NCBI RefSeq assembly: GCF_937952055.1
Contig: NZ_CALFYO010000020.1
Coordinates: 1 to 64,000 of the forward strand
Direction: 5' to 3'
DNA: 64,000 nucleotides
DNA from: an uncultured Piscinibacter sp.
GTDB taxonomy: Bacteria; Pseudomonadota; Gammaproteobacteria; Burkholderiales; Burkholderiaceae_C
Shown here: one piece after another, positions 35,650 through 45,507 of the stretch
How positions within the stretch are numbered: the stretch's first letter is position 1
Layout: every line of letters begins with the position of its first letter
Translations under genes and position numbers: made by a program
Notes under the pieces: generated by a model
The model's input: only the letters and a program-made list of their open reading frames with translations
Told to the model about the DNA's origin: nothing
Databases searched by the model: none

Positions 35650-36881
35650 GCGCAGTGGCCACGGAGCGCGTCGTAGGTCGAAGGAACGACCAGGTCTTTC
35701 AGCTCTCGCTGACCGAAATCGCCTTCACCATCATCTTCATCCTGCTCCTGCTGCTGGGCTACCTCATCGTCAAGGAGCAGGCCGCGCGGCAAGCCGCGGA
35801 AGCGGCCCTCGCCGAGGCCGGTGGCGCAGCTCGTGCAGCCGCGGCCCTGGCGGGGGCCAAGACCGAGCTGGAGACCGCCCTCAAGGCGGGCGGAGCCAAG
35901 GACCCTGAGGCCCTCATCAACAGGGTGATTGACGCGGACCGGGAGCGGGAACAACGAGAGACCCTCGCCAAGAAGGTCGCGGACCTCGAGGCTGAGCTCA
36001 CGGCGCTGACGGCGCTGAAGAGCCTCCTGGAAGGCACCGGAGAGGCTGCCCGCATGCAGGTCGCGAAGGACGAGGTCATCACAGCCTTGACGCTGCTGAA
36101 GGCCGTGCGCGACGAGCTGCAGAAAGAGCCTGAGCTCCCAGCTGAGTCGCCAGTGAGCCCGGCATCCGCCGCGACTGCTCCCCGCGCTCCAGCGCCAGGC
36201 GCGGTTGCCGGTCAGGGAGGTGCCTCAGGCACCAAGCCCTCGACCAAGGTCGCCGAGCGGCAACCCACCACCCCTCAAAAGCCACCACCCGACGCCCGTG
36301 CCGCGGCAGACAGGGTACGGCAGGCGTTGAAGACCGATGCGGCATTCCGAGAGCACGCCAAGAAGCATCTGAACGTGAGGGTCAAGCCGGGCGAGGAAGG
36401 TCAGGCGGTCGAGCAGGTGGTCCAGGCCGCCAAGGTCGCGGCGTCGCTCGGAGGACGCAACATCGACGCTTTGCAGAAGGAGGTCGACGGCCTCCGGGGC
36501 CAGGTGGCGTTCCTGAAGAATCGGCTGGATGCCAACGGAGGACGTGACTGGCCGCCTTGCTGGGCCGACCAAAACGGAAAAGTCCAGTTCCTGCTCAACG
36601 TTGAACTGCGCAGCGACACCGTCACTCTGACCAAGGCTTGGCCGCCCGAACGAGAGGCCGACGCGCGCGCTCTGCCGGACATCGACTCACTGCTGGCGAC
36701 TCCGTTGTCGCACTCTGACTTTCAGTCGCGCGTGCAAGGCATCTTCGACTGGAGCAAGCGCCAGGACCCGCAGTGCCGGCACTACGTGTATCTGCGCAAC
36801 TTCATCCCCGACGCTGTTCAGTCGGACCGAGCCCGCCTGATGGTCGAAGGCTACTTCTACAAGTCCGAGGCCCGGCGCTAG
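35646..36881 (+). CDS. ZorB/ExbD-like single-pass protein with unrecognised C-terminal domain
   Basis: 411 aa, TTG 35646 overlapping the upstream stop (GTG 35655 also possible). A single membrane helix near residues 19-41 (LSLTEIAFTIIFILLLLLGY) is in the place of the MotB/ExbD helix, but its acidic residue (Glu of TEIAF) is at the membrane edge. A coiled coil and a proline linker follow. The C-terminal domain (PPCWADQNGKVQFLL, CRHYVYLRNF) is not the OmpA domain of ZorB. Function is inferred from pairing with the MotA-like protein. Confidence 0.6.
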   Translation: MSAVATERVVGRRNDQVFQLSLTEIAFTIIFILLLLLGYLIVKEQAARQAAEAALAEAGGAARAAAALAGAKTELETALKAGGAKDPEALINRVIDADREREQRETLAKKVADLEAELTALTALKSLLEGTGEAARMQVAKDEVITALTLLKAVRDELQKEPELPAESPVSPASAATAPRAPAPGAVAGQGGASGTKPSTKVAERQPTTPQKPPPDARAAADRVRQALKTDAAFREHAKKHLNVRVKPGEEGQAVEQVVQAAKVAASLGGRNIDALQKEVDGLRGQVAFLKNRLDANGGRDWPPCWADQNGKVQFLLNVELRSDTVTLTKAWPPEREADARALPDIDSLLATPLSHSDFQSRVQGIFDWSKRQDPQCRHYVYLRNFIPDAVQSDRARLMVEGYFYKSEARR

Positions 36882-36889
36882 GTATACGC

Positions 36890-37432
36890 ATGCGAACGCA
36901 CGCCACCCGGTTGGGCCACGTCACGGCGTGGCTGGCTCGTATCTTCGGCTTGGCACTGCTCCTTGCCGCTGGCCCGTGCATTGCCGACATGCTCGAGGGC
37001 CGTGTGGTCGCCATCCAGGACGGCGACACGCTCACCGTCCTGGATTCGTCGAAGACTCAGCGCCGGGTCCGACTGGCAGGCATCGACGCTCCGGAGAAGG
37101 GGCAGCCTTGGGGCAATCACTCGAAAGAAGGGCTCTCCTCGCTAGCGTATGGAAAGCAGGTTGAGGTCCAGTGGCACAAGCGAGACCGATACGGCCGCAT
37201 GGTCGGAAAGGTTCTCGTGGAAGGCTGCGATGTGAACCTGGCGCAGGTATCTTCCGGGCTGGCCTGGCACTACGCCGAATACGCCCGCGAGCAGTCGCCA
37301 GACGACCGGCAGCGGTATGCAGCTGCGCAGGAGACGGCCAGACAGCGCCGCCTCGGCCTTTGGGCAGACCGGGAACCCATCCCGCCCTGGGACTTCAGGC
37401 GCGCTCGGAGAACGTTCAACCGGTCGCGGTAG
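36890..37432 (+). CDS. Exported thermonuclease (SNase), envelope operon gene 5
   Basis: 180 aa. Signal peptide (ARIFGLALLLAAGPCIADML), then the SNase fold: IQDGDTLTVLD, RLAGIDAPEKGQPWG, KEGLSSLAYG and HKRDRYGRMVGKVLV. The catalytic Arg, Glu and Arg are present. It would cut DNA or RNA outside the cytoplasm. It lies eight bases after the ZorB-like gene. A close paralogue is at 60818-61360. Confidence 0.88.
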   Translation: MRTHATRLGHVTAWLARIFGLALLLAAGPCIADMLEGRVVAIQDGDTLTVLDSSKTQRRVRLAGIDAPEKGQPWGNHSKEGLSSLAYGKQVEVQWHKRDRYGRMVGKVLVEGCDVNLAQVSSGLAWHYAEYAREQSPDDRQRYAAAQETARQRRLGLWADREPIPPWDFRRARRTFNRSR

Positions 37433-38261
37433 CACCGACGCACCGTGCGTTCAACCCAGCACGAGCGTAGAACGTAGCTCCGAGGCGCCGCAGGTCTGCA
37501 AACCGCAGTTTCGGCAGGCCGGCCTTCTCCCGCACGCGCTGCCAGGCCATCTTGACCGCTTTCTCCGACATCGAGAACACCCGCCCAGTGCCGTTGTCCG
37601 GGATGTGCCGCAGCAACGTGACGGCGCATCTGGACAGCGGTAGGGGCACCTCGGCCCCCTTGGCCCATACATGGGCCTCACGGGCCTCGAGGTCAACGTT
37701 TGACCACGCCAGCTTCGGCAAAGACCCGCGTCGTATGGTGCTGGTCAGCGCCAGTTCGACCATCGGCCAGAACTGCGGGTTGTCGCACTCGGCCAGGGCT
37801 CGGACCAGACGGTTCGCTTCATCGTCGGTCAGGCGAACGAATCGCCTTCTGGACCGGCCAAGCGTGATGCCGAATACCGGATTGACGAACCCGGACCAGC
37901 CCCACTCCCGGATGGCGACGTTGAAGGCAGCCTTCAGCAGCGCCATCTCCTTCAGAACCGTGCTCTCGCTCAGCTCCTCGGCGCGCATCGTCGACGCCAG
38001 CTCAAGCAGTCTAGCGGTCGTCAGCTGGGCTCAATGGGTGGCGCCGATGTCACGCACCAAGCGGTAGGTGCCGGCGCGTCGGGACCGCCGGGCCTCGAGA
38101 TACCTTGTCCAGCCCTTCGGATTACCACTGCCGACGGGTCGGCTCAGCGGCTTGTGTATCGCCCGGCCGTTCTCGGTATCCCGCCGCAGCGGTTGCAGCC
38201 CGGCACCCTGGACGTAGTGATTGATTCGGACCAATTCCGCGTCACAGCCCGGCTTCACCAA
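37416..38261 (-). pseudogene. Broken tyrosine recombinase/integrase
   Basis: Two minus-strand open stretches in the same frame (38261-38034 and 37988-37416) are separated by an in-frame TGA at 38031-38033, and the reading continues AQLTTARLLELAS. The core-binding (STVLKEMALLKAAFNVAIRE) and catalytic parts (RRGSLPKLAWSNVDL, ending FADLRRLGATFYARAGLNA) match integrases of this class. It lacks the His of DLRH (Arg here), the LGH motif and the catalytic Tyr. So inactive; it overlaps the end of the thermonuclease gene. Confidence 0.82.
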
Positions 38262-38458
38262 CCAGTTCGTTCGTCGCCCACGCCAAATTCTCCCGCCGGA
38301 CAGCCATGCTGCCTCCCATTCTTGCTAGCTGAATGTTCCGTTATGCGCAGATGGGTAGTCCTGCGGCGTCTCGCGAAACAGAGCACTGGATGAGTCTCGC
38401 GTTGCTTAGCACGGTCGGCCACCTTGGCATTGGACGCGGTTCAAAAGCAACAGCGGCT

Positions 38459-41400
38459 TCACCGCTGCAGCGCGACGACGTTGACACCCGCTCCGAACAC
38501 TTGGCGCACCCGCGGCAGCAGGTGGTCGTGATGGCTCAAGAAGAGCACCTGCGTCTTCGTAGACAGCTCCCGGAGCGCTTCCAACCCGGCAGTGGACCGC
38601 TCATCGTCGAAGTTCACAAACAGGTCATCGGCAACGAATGGCAGCGACTTCGACTTGTCGAGGTGCAGCTCCACTGCCGCCAGGCGGAGCGCCAGGTACA
38701 GTTGGTCCCGGGTACCCTCGCTCATTCCCGACACTTCGACATGTCGACCGTCGGTGCGAAGCGCGGAGAGACTCAGTGGCGTCTTTTCGTAGTCGACGAA
38801 CAGCTTGCTGTAGCGTCCTAGGGTCAGCTTCGAGAAGATGACGCCGGCGCGCGCAAGCATCGGCCCCTGCTTCTGGTCACGGTACCGGTCGATGGCCCAA
38901 GAGAGCAGCGTCACCGCGGTCGCGACCTTGATGTAGCGCTCCGATGCGTCAGCCATCTCCGCGAGGGCCTCCTGCCGGCGAGACTCTGCGGCGGCGGCGG
39001 CCTGACCGCCGGAGATGGCCGTTAGTGCCTCCTGGGCCCTTACGCGCGCCTCCGCAAGCTGGGTGAGAAGCGGCAGAGTGGCCTCCAGGTCATGGGCCGT
39101 GCTCGCCAACTCAGCAGCCAGTTGCTCAAGGTCGCAAGCGTCAACTTCCGCGACGACAGCATCAAGCCCCAGGCCATCTGAGTCCTGGTTCAGTGACTGT
39201 CGAGCCTGCTCCATGCGCAGGCTGAGCGCCCGACGCCGGTCAGAGCGCTCCACGAGAGGTCTGGCTTCCTCCAGGGTGGCCACGCCGGCAGCTGTCAGCA
39301 GCGGAGTTACCTTCGCCTGAATCTGCGCAACCTGCTGCTCGGCTTCTCGAAGCTGGCCGGCTGCCTTCTCCAATGACTCCTCGGCTGCCTTGCGTCGCTG
39401 CATCGCAACCTTTCCGTTTCCCAACCGAGTGGACAACTGGGCTGCCACCACCCGAGGTTCGGAGCCGCTCAGGCCGGGTGCCTCCACTCGCCGCAAGACG
39501 TCTTCCGCAAGGTCGCGGAACGTATCCAGGTCTGCAGACATCGTGTCGATTCGGTCCTTCTTCGTGGCTGCGGCCTTCTCCAGATTCGTGCGGACCACCT
39601 GGACTTTGTGCAGACCTTGCTCGGCATCTTCAACCGACTTTACAAAGTCGCTCAGCAGGCACCTGCCTACCGCCTGGCGCCACTCTTCCTCCCATCTTGC
39701 GTAGTCAGACGAGGCCTTGTCGACCTTCGCGTTGAGGTCGGCGAGTACTGTCGCGGCGGCGGCGACCTGTTCTTGCAGCAATGCGCGGCGGGCGGCGTCC
39801 GCGTCGATTCGAGAGACAAGCCGCTCTGCCTCAGACAAAAGAGCCACGAGCGATGAGTCTTCCGCCACAGTGGCACCGACCGATGACATCTCGGCTGTTA
39901 GGCGCGCAGCAGCGGAGTTCGCCGCGTCCTCTTCCCGTCGCAACTCCTGGTGTTTCTGGTCGGCCAGGGACGCGGCCTGAAGCACTTTCTCGCGAGTGGA
40001 GAACCAGGACTGGGCGTCGCCCAGGTCCAAGCCCGCAACGCCAGACGACTGGCAGAGTTGCTTCCATGCCAGGTCGAACGCCTCCAGAGCCGCACGCTTC
40101 TCCGTCTCTGCGGCCTTGCGCTGCTTCAGGTCCAGATTGGCCCGCTCCAGTCGCTGGCGAAGGCTCTGGAGCTCAGCTGCTTCCGTCGCCGAGCCGAGCT
40201 GCGTATCGGCGAGCTCATCTGACAAGAGGATGGCTGCGTCAAGTGCAGCCGCTCCCTGCGCCACTGCCACCTGGCCGGTCTTGATAGACGACCACTGCTC
40301 GTCCCGCGCACAACGCGCATCACGCACTTCCGTGCTCGTGACGATGCGACGGGCCTCCGCATACTGTGACACGGCAAGCCCCGATGACTCCACCTCTTCT
40401 CGGGCCTTCTCAAGCAGGTCAAGCGCTGTGTCGAGCGCAGAGTGAAGGGCTTGCCGTTCGCGGACGAGTGCTGCCAGTCTGGTTGTCGAAAGCGCCGACA
40501 CAGCCCTGAGTGCTTCCAGCTCCAGGGCGGGTAGCCCCATCGCGCTGAGATGGTCTTGCTGCGTACGCTCCGCGGCCTCTGCGGCGTTCGTCAACTGTAG
40601 CTGGGTCGAGGTCGTGTTCTTGTAGCCCTGCGCTTCGGAGAGAGCGTTGCGGAGCGAGGTTGGGACCTCGGCGACGGTCGTCGACGCAAGTTCTTTCGTC
40701 GCTTCGTCCGTCTCGGACTGCTTGTCCGCCAGCGCCTGTTCGGCGTTGCTTCGGGCCTGCAACAGCTGCCCATGCGAGACGACGAGACGCTGCACCTCCC
40801 GCAAGTCGAGCGGCTTCGGTAGCGATAAACCAACGATGGAGTCGCTGTCTACGGACCAACCGAGTTCCTGCGCCGCAGTAACTGCCTGCAGCAGAAACCG
40901 CTGGCGCTCGCCCATCTGGGTTTCGAGGTCTGCATAGTGGTTTCGGACTCTCTGGCCCCAAGCGACCAACTCGTCAACATGGTGCTGAGCGTCGATAACC
41001 CGCTGGTCGAGAGCGATGTCATCTCGCTGCTGGGTGAAGTGACGAACGTCCTCTTCGCGTTGCGACTTGACGGTGCTCGCAACTGACAGGTCAGACAGGC
41101 CCGCCTGAAGCGTCGCGGCAGCGTCGGCAGGCAGCTCGAGCACCTCTCCAAGCAGTTCCAGCTCCTTCTGGCACGTCCTGAGAGCCTGCACGGTGGGCGC
41201 AAGGCGACGAATGCGCTCTAGACGGGTCCTTTGCGTCTGAAGTGCAAGCTTCTTCTGCGTCGCCTCCGCGATGTCGCGCTCCACTTCGTCGAGCCGGTCC
41301 CGCGCTTCCGTCCAGCCCTTCGTGCGAACGGTGAGCTCCTTCAACTCCTTGCAGGCCTCCTCCCAGCGTGTGCAGGCGGCGTAGTACGCGCGCTGAGCCG

Positions 41401-41932
41401 AGGCTCGCGGCGCCCACAGCTTGTCTGCTTCTGCGACCAAGGCATCCTTGACCTTGCCCAGCCCCGCGATGCCCGCAGCGGACTGGAAGAGCACCTGACT
41501 CACATCCTTGGACGCATCGAGGATGGTTTGGCCCCCGCGTACGAGCTGACTGTGGTCGAGACCGAACATCTGCTCGAAGAACTCACGGTCGGACGCGCCC
41601 AGGTATCCCGCCAGGCAGTCGTCCGGCAGCGCAGCGTCCTTCGGCGTGCGTAGCGTGTTCTTGTTGCCCTTCGTGCGATGGAACTCCAGCTCGTTTGTTC
41701 CGTCGACCAGGTGCGCCCCGAGCCGGAGTTCAGGTTGCGGGTGCAAAAAGGCCATCGCGGCGCTGCGGGCTGGAAAGCCGTACAGCAGCTCGGAGATGGC
41801 GCTGCGAACGGTCGACTTCCCGGCCTCGTTAGGGCCGACGATGAAGTGGAAGTCACATGCCGCCTGGGGGAAGGTCGCCTCGGCGTCGGTGAACTTGCCG
41901 TAGCGGATGAGCTCAAGCCTTCGAATCCTCAT
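38459..41932 (-). CDS. YhaN/Rad50-like SMC ATPase
   Basis: 1157 aa. Walker A GPNEAGKST (about 33-41), long coiled coils, a C-terminal ABC signature VSGMSEGTRDQLYLALRLAA (about 1062) and Walker B FVADDLFVNFDD (about 1097). The opening LELIRYGKFTD and the total size match YhaN-type proteins, partners of YhaO phosphoesterases and relatives of SbcC/Rad50. Last gene of the nine-gene operon; its start overlaps the YhaO-like stop (ATGA). Probably tethers and opens DNA ends for the nuclease. Confidence 0.9.
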   Translation of the reverse strand: MRIRRLELIRYGKFTDAEATFPQAACDFHFIVGPNEAGKSTVRSAISELLYGFPARSAAMAFLHPQPELRLGAHLVDGTNELEFHRTKGNKNTLRTPKDAALPDDCLAGYLGASDREFFEQMFGLDHSQLVRGGQTILDASKDVSQVLFQSAAGIAGLGKVKDALVAEADKLWAPRASAQRAYYAACTRWEEACKELKELTVRTKGWTEARDRLDEVERDIAEATQKKLALQTQRTRLERIRRLAPTVQALRTCQKELELLGEVLELPADAAATLQAGLSDLSVASTVKSQREEDVRHFTQQRDDIALDQRVIDAQHHVDELVAWGQRVRNHYADLETQMGERQRFLLQAVTAAQELGWSVDSDSIVGLSLPKPLDLREVQRLVVSHGQLLQARSNAEQALADKQSETDEATKELASTTVAEVPTSLRNALSEAQGYKNTTSTQLQLTNAAEAAERTQQDHLSAMGLPALELEALRAVSALSTTRLAALVRERQALHSALDTALDLLEKAREEVESSGLAVSQYAEARRIVTSTEVRDARCARDEQWSSIKTGQVAVAQGAAALDAAILLSDELADTQLGSATEAAELQSLRQRLERANLDLKQRKAAETEKRAALEAFDLAWKQLCQSSGVAGLDLGDAQSWFSTREKVLQAASLADQKHQELRREEDAANSAAARLTAEMSSVGATVAEDSSLVALLSEAERLVSRIDADAARRALLQEQVAAAATVLADLNAKVDKASSDYARWEEEWRQAVGRCLLSDFVKSVEDAEQGLHKVQVVRTNLEKAAATKKDRIDTMSADLDTFRDLAEDVLRRVEAPGLSGSEPRVVAAQLSTRLGNGKVAMQRRKAAEESLEKAAGQLREAEQQVAQIQAKVTPLLTAAGVATLEEARPLVERSDRRRALSLRMEQARQSLNQDSDGLGLDAVVAEVDACDLEQLAAELASTAHDLEATLPLLTQLAEARVRAQEALTAISGGQAAAAAESRRQEALAEMADASERYIKVATAVTLLSWAIDRYRDQKQGPMLARAGVIFSKLTLGRYSKLFVDYEKTPLSLSALRTDGRHVEVSGMSEGTRDQLYLALRLAAVELHLDKSKSLPFVADDLFVNFDDERSTAGLEALRELSTKTQVLFLSHHDHLLPRVRQVFGAGVNVVALQR

Positions 41933-43188
41933 GCTCCCTCCCCTTGCTGCAGATGCGCCAGCAGAGCCGGGGAGACTTCCTGGACGAGGCCCTGCAGCTT
42001 GCCGGCTCGGATTTGCTCGATGAGCGGCACAAGGGGCTGCAAGTCCAAGGGAGCCTTGGCTGCGAACGGCGAGAGTGTGCTCTGCAGCTGCGCGGTGAAC
42101 TCGGGGTCCGCTGCCGCGTCTGCGAGGATGTCCTGCAGGTCAGCAAAGGCGTCCAGTCGTTCGTGTGCCGTCGCTGCATCCACGTGCGCTTCCGTCTCCA
42201 GCCTGACTTTCTCCAGCCAGAGACGCTCATTGCCGATAGCAGCAATTTGGGCGAGAACTTCGCTGCGCAACTGCACCTCGAGACCGAAAAGCTGCCCATG
42301 CGCCTTGGTGCGGCCCTGGACTGTTACCCGTACCGCGCGAGGAACCTGCCCATCCTCCGCAAGGAGACCCTCCAGGGCGCGCCCGATGCTTCGAGTCACC
42401 TCCAGCAGCGTCTCGCACGCGCCGACGTCAACGTGCAGGTGCTCCCATCGCAAGACGTCGATGAAGACTCGTTCGACGCTGGTCGCGCCTTCATCGTCCA
42501 CGGAAACAAGGACCGCACCTCGCCGCCCGCACTCGCGAACATGGCGGCCCTGCAGATTGCCAGGGAAGACGATGGTCGACGAACCGCTCCACTGCTGAAA
42601 CTCATGAACGTGGCCAAGAGCCCAGTATTGGTAGCCCTTGGCGTGAAGCTCGTCGACAGTGCACGGGGCATACGACGCGTGGGCCGCGTACCCCTCCAGC
42701 GCCGTGTGCAGCACGCCGATGTTGTAGTGGCCCGGTACCGCAGCCGGATAGTTCGCCGCCAGATTGGCTGTGGTCTCCTTCTGCTTGAAGCTATGCCCGT
42801 GGAGCGCCACTGACAGACCTTCAATGCGGAACGTCTCCGGCTTGCTCGCAGAGAAGCAAGAGACGTTATCCGGCAGGTCGAGCTTGCGGGTCATCTCGCT
42901 TTCCGCGTCGTGGTTACCGAACAGGAGGTACACCGGAATGCCGGCTCGCTTGAGGCGGCCCATCTCCTTGCAGAAGAAGATGCCGGTGTTGTAGTCACGC
43001 CAGGTGCCGTCGTAGAGGTCGCCGGCGATGACCATGAAGTCGACGCCCTCCTCAATGGCGCGGTCAACCAAGAGGGAGAAGGCTTCTCGGGAGGCTCCCC
43101 GGAGCTGCGCCGCGGGGGCGTCGGGATAGGCCGATAGGCCGCTCAGTGGGCTGTCCAGGTGAATGTCAGCCGCGTGGATGAACTTCAT
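41929..43188 (-). CDS. YhaO/Mre11-like metallophosphoesterase (SbcD family)
   Basis: 419 aa from ATG 43188 (MKFIHAADIHLDSPL); ATG 43194 is equally close to the ribosome site. Metal motifs: ADIHLDSPL, GDLYDGTWRD, LFGNHDAES, VLHTALEG and GHVHE. Calcineurin-like nuclease fold, with a C-terminal cap to bind the ATPase partner. It should act as an exo/endonuclease on double-strand ends with the 1157-aa ATPase. Overlaps the helicase gene by 23 bases. Confidence 0.92.
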   Translation of the reverse strand: MKFIHAADIHLDSPLSGLSAYPDAPAAQLRGASREAFSLLVDRAIEEGVDFMVIAGDLYDGTWRDYNTGIFFCKEMGRLKRAGIPVYLLFGNHDAESEMTRKLDLPDNVSCFSASKPETFRIEGLSVALHGHSFKQKETTANLAANYPAAVPGHYNIGVLHTALEGYAAHASYAPCTVDELHAKGYQYWALGHVHEFQQWSGSSTIVFPGNLQGRHVRECGRRGAVLVSVDDEGATSVERVFIDVLRWEHLHVDVGACETLLEVTRSIGRALEGLLAEDGQVPRAVRVTVQGRTKAHGQLFGLEVQLRSEVLAQIAAIGNERLWLEKVRLETEAHVDAATAHERLDAFADLQDILADAAADPEFTAQLQSTLSPFAAKAPLDLQPLVPLIEQIRAGKLQGLVQEVSPALLAHLQQGEGA

Positions 43189-45484
43189 GACCATCTTCTC
43201 CCTCTGAATACTTTGTTGTGTGGTCGGCACTGACCGTACGGGTCCACGTGAGGGCCTCGTCAAGGTTCAGGTACAGGCTGGCATAGGCGCGCCGCAAGAG
43301 TCGGTCGGGTAGTGCCCAGTCCCACTTCTCGCGCTGCAGGTTCTTCACATCCGCCAGCAGGACATCAAGGGGCGGTGACTCATCCACCGCTGCGTCAGCG
43401 AGCGCGTCCAGGATGTCTTCGGTGGTGTGCGGGCCCTTCATGACTTCAACGCCGGGTCCTGCCGCACTCGCCCTGAAACCCCGTCGTTGGAGCAGACAGG
43501 CCAGCGCCTCGTTTGCCGCGTCGCCAAGCCAGGTTAGCAAGAGCGTTTCGCTGCCTTGGTCCACCAAGATGGCGTTGCCAAGGCCGCGAGCCGCGTAGTT
43601 GGCTCGCGCCTCGCTAAGGAACCGGCGCGCGACCTCATCCAGGTAGGGGGGTACATCGGCCGTCTCAAGCAGCTCACGCATACGCTGACGAACGCGCGTG
43701 TGGGTCCGGCCTGCCCCGCCCGAGAATAGCGGCGGCGTGCCCCCACCTGCTCTGACCACAAAGATGGTCTTTTGGGCTTCGTCGATGTCTTCGACACGCC
43801 ACGTCTTGCCGGCGAACAAGATGCGCTGGCCGATGCTCAGCGCCTGCGAGACAGGAAGTGACCCCAGCGTTCGTCCCCCACTGACGATGCGAAACTCCTC
43901 GTCCGACGCGAAGGCAGCGTAGAAGGTGTAGTGGTTGACGAACTTCTCCCCGACCCGTCCATGCAGCAACGTGCCAGATGAGTCCTGAACCAGCAGCTCC
44001 TTTTGGCCAAGGTGGCGCACCAGCTCTACGAACTCCTCCTTCGAAACACTGGCAAAGGGCGTCTCCTGACCGCAGAGCAGGCCGTACAGCTGCCCGATGG
44101 TGGCGCCACCGTTCTGTGCGATGAACGAGAGAATCTGCTGAACCAGCGTCGACAGGTGCGCGCCCTTGGACATCGGCGGCTCGAACCATCCCTCCAGCAG
44201 CAGCGAAATCATCGCTGCCATTCGGACGGTGCCGAGCCGGAGTTCGGTATCGAGTGACGCCTTCCCACCCAGGGCATCTTCAACGCAGTAGCCGCGCAAG
44301 ATAGCTGGCTCACCCTTGCGACGGCCCGAGCGGCCCAAGCGCTGACGAAGACTGGCCACGGAGGGCGGCGGCCCAATTTGCGCGACGCTCTTGACCGCAC
44401 CGATGTCGATGCCGAGTTCCAGAGTGTTCGTACAGATAGCGGACGCCGGGCGCTCCTTCTGCTTCAGCGCTGCCTCGGTCTCCGACCTAATCTCCTTCGA
44501 AAGACTGCCGTGATGAGGCCAGAACTCGTTGGGAACGTGCTGGTCCTCGCACATCTTGTTCAGCAGGTGCGTGTACCTCTCAACCTCCCTGCGGGAGTTC
44601 GGAAAGACTAGGTTGTTCGACCCACGTAGGCCCTTGAACAGATGGGCTGCAATCAAGGCGGGCGTTACCGGCTCCAGGGCCTCTTCGGCCTCCGGAGCGT
44701 CTGATTGCTCGTTGCCCACGGCGTCATCGACATCGGCGTCAAAACCAGGTGAAGCCATCAAGCCGGGCTCCACGACCAAGGGCTCCTCGTAGCCCTTGAC
44801 CAAAATCTTCAGCTCGTTGCCTGACGCCTTGGACTCCACCATCTCAACCGCCGGCCCCTTACCGGGGCGCAAGAAGTCCGCCGCCAGGCTCATGTCGCCC
44901 AGGGTCGCCGACAAGCCAATCCGCGGCACCGTTCGACCGATGACGCGCTCGATACGGTGCATGAGCGACTGAAGCTGCTTACCACGCTCGGCGCCGATGA
45001 ACGCGTGAAGCTCGTCGACCACGAAGAACGTCAGCCGCTCGAAGACCGCCCCGATGGAGGTGCCACGGTTGCACAGAAGCGCTTCCAGAGACTCTGGCGT
45101 GATGAGGAGGACTCCCTCCCGCTTTGCGAGGAAACGCGTCTTTGTCGTTGCCGAGATGTCTCCGTGCCAAGGCCAGACCGGCACCTCGAGCTGCTCGCAG
45201 AGGCGGTCCAGACGGCCGAACTGGTCGTTGATGAGGGCCTTGAGCGGGCTGATGTAGGCAATTAGCCCGGGCGGGTCGGCCTGCAACAGGTGCGTGAGAG
45301 CGGGAAGGAACGCGGCCTCGGTCTTGCCGGCCGCTGTCGCCGCCGCCACGATGACGTCGCGGTCGGCCTTGACGATGAGCGGGATGGCAGCTTCCTGGGC
45401 GTCTCGAAGGGACTCCCAGCCCTCGGCCCAGATGAAGCGCTGAATGCGCTCATCGAGAAGGTGGAATGACGACGAGTCCGACAT
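43166..45484 (-). CDS. Lhr/BrxHI-like DEAH helicase
   Basis: 772 aa. Superfamily 2 motifs in order: Q-like AEGWESLRDAQEAA, Walker A AAATAAGKTEA (about 48-58), FFVVDELHAF (DELH, about 158), GLSATLGD (about 190), FPNSRREVE and QRLGRSGRRKG (about 386). The C-terminal half is the Lhr-type extension. The domain set matches BrxHI, which accompanies BrxD in type 2 BREX. Here it follows a BrxD-like ATPase and precedes the Mre11/Rad50-like pair. Confidence 0.88.
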   Translation of the reverse strand: MSDSSSFHLLDERIQRFIWAEGWESLRDAQEAAIPLIVKADRDVIVAAATAAGKTEAAFLPALTHLLQADPPGLIAYISPLKALINDQFGRLDRLCEQLEVPVWPWHGDISATTKTRFLAKREGVLLITPESLEALLCNRGTSIGAVFERLTFFVVDELHAFIGAERGKQLQSLMHRIERVIGRTVPRIGLSATLGDMSLAADFLRPGKGPAVEMVESKASGNELKILVKGYEEPLVVEPGLMASPGFDADVDDAVGNEQSDAPEAEEALEPVTPALIAAHLFKGLRGSNNLVFPNSRREVERYTHLLNKMCEDQHVPNEFWPHHGSLSKEIRSETEAALKQKERPASAICTNTLELGIDIGAVKSVAQIGPPPSVASLRQRLGRSGRRKGEPAILRGYCVEDALGGKASLDTELRLGTVRMAAMISLLLEGWFEPPMSKGAHLSTLVQQILSFIAQNGGATIGQLYGLLCGQETPFASVSKEEFVELVRHLGQKELLVQDSSGTLLHGRVGEKFVNHYTFYAAFASDEEFRIVSGGRTLGSLPVSQALSIGQRILFAGKTWRVEDIDEAQKTIFVVRAGGGTPPLFSGGAGRTHTRVRQRMRELLETADVPPYLDEVARRFLSEARANYAARGLGNAILVDQGSETLLLTWLGDAANEALACLLQRRGFRASAAGPGVEVMKGPHTTEDILDALADAAVDESPPLDVLLADVKNLQREKWDWALPDRLLRRAYASLYLNLDEALTWTRTVSADHTTKYSEGEDGHEVHPRG

Positions 45485-45507
45485 CGGGCACCTGCTCTAC
45501 CGGCCCT

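Noticed and set aside
31678..36881. Canonical Zorya system
   Set aside because: The channel-like pair is present, but no ZorC, ZorD or ZorE follows and the partner lacks the OmpA domain.
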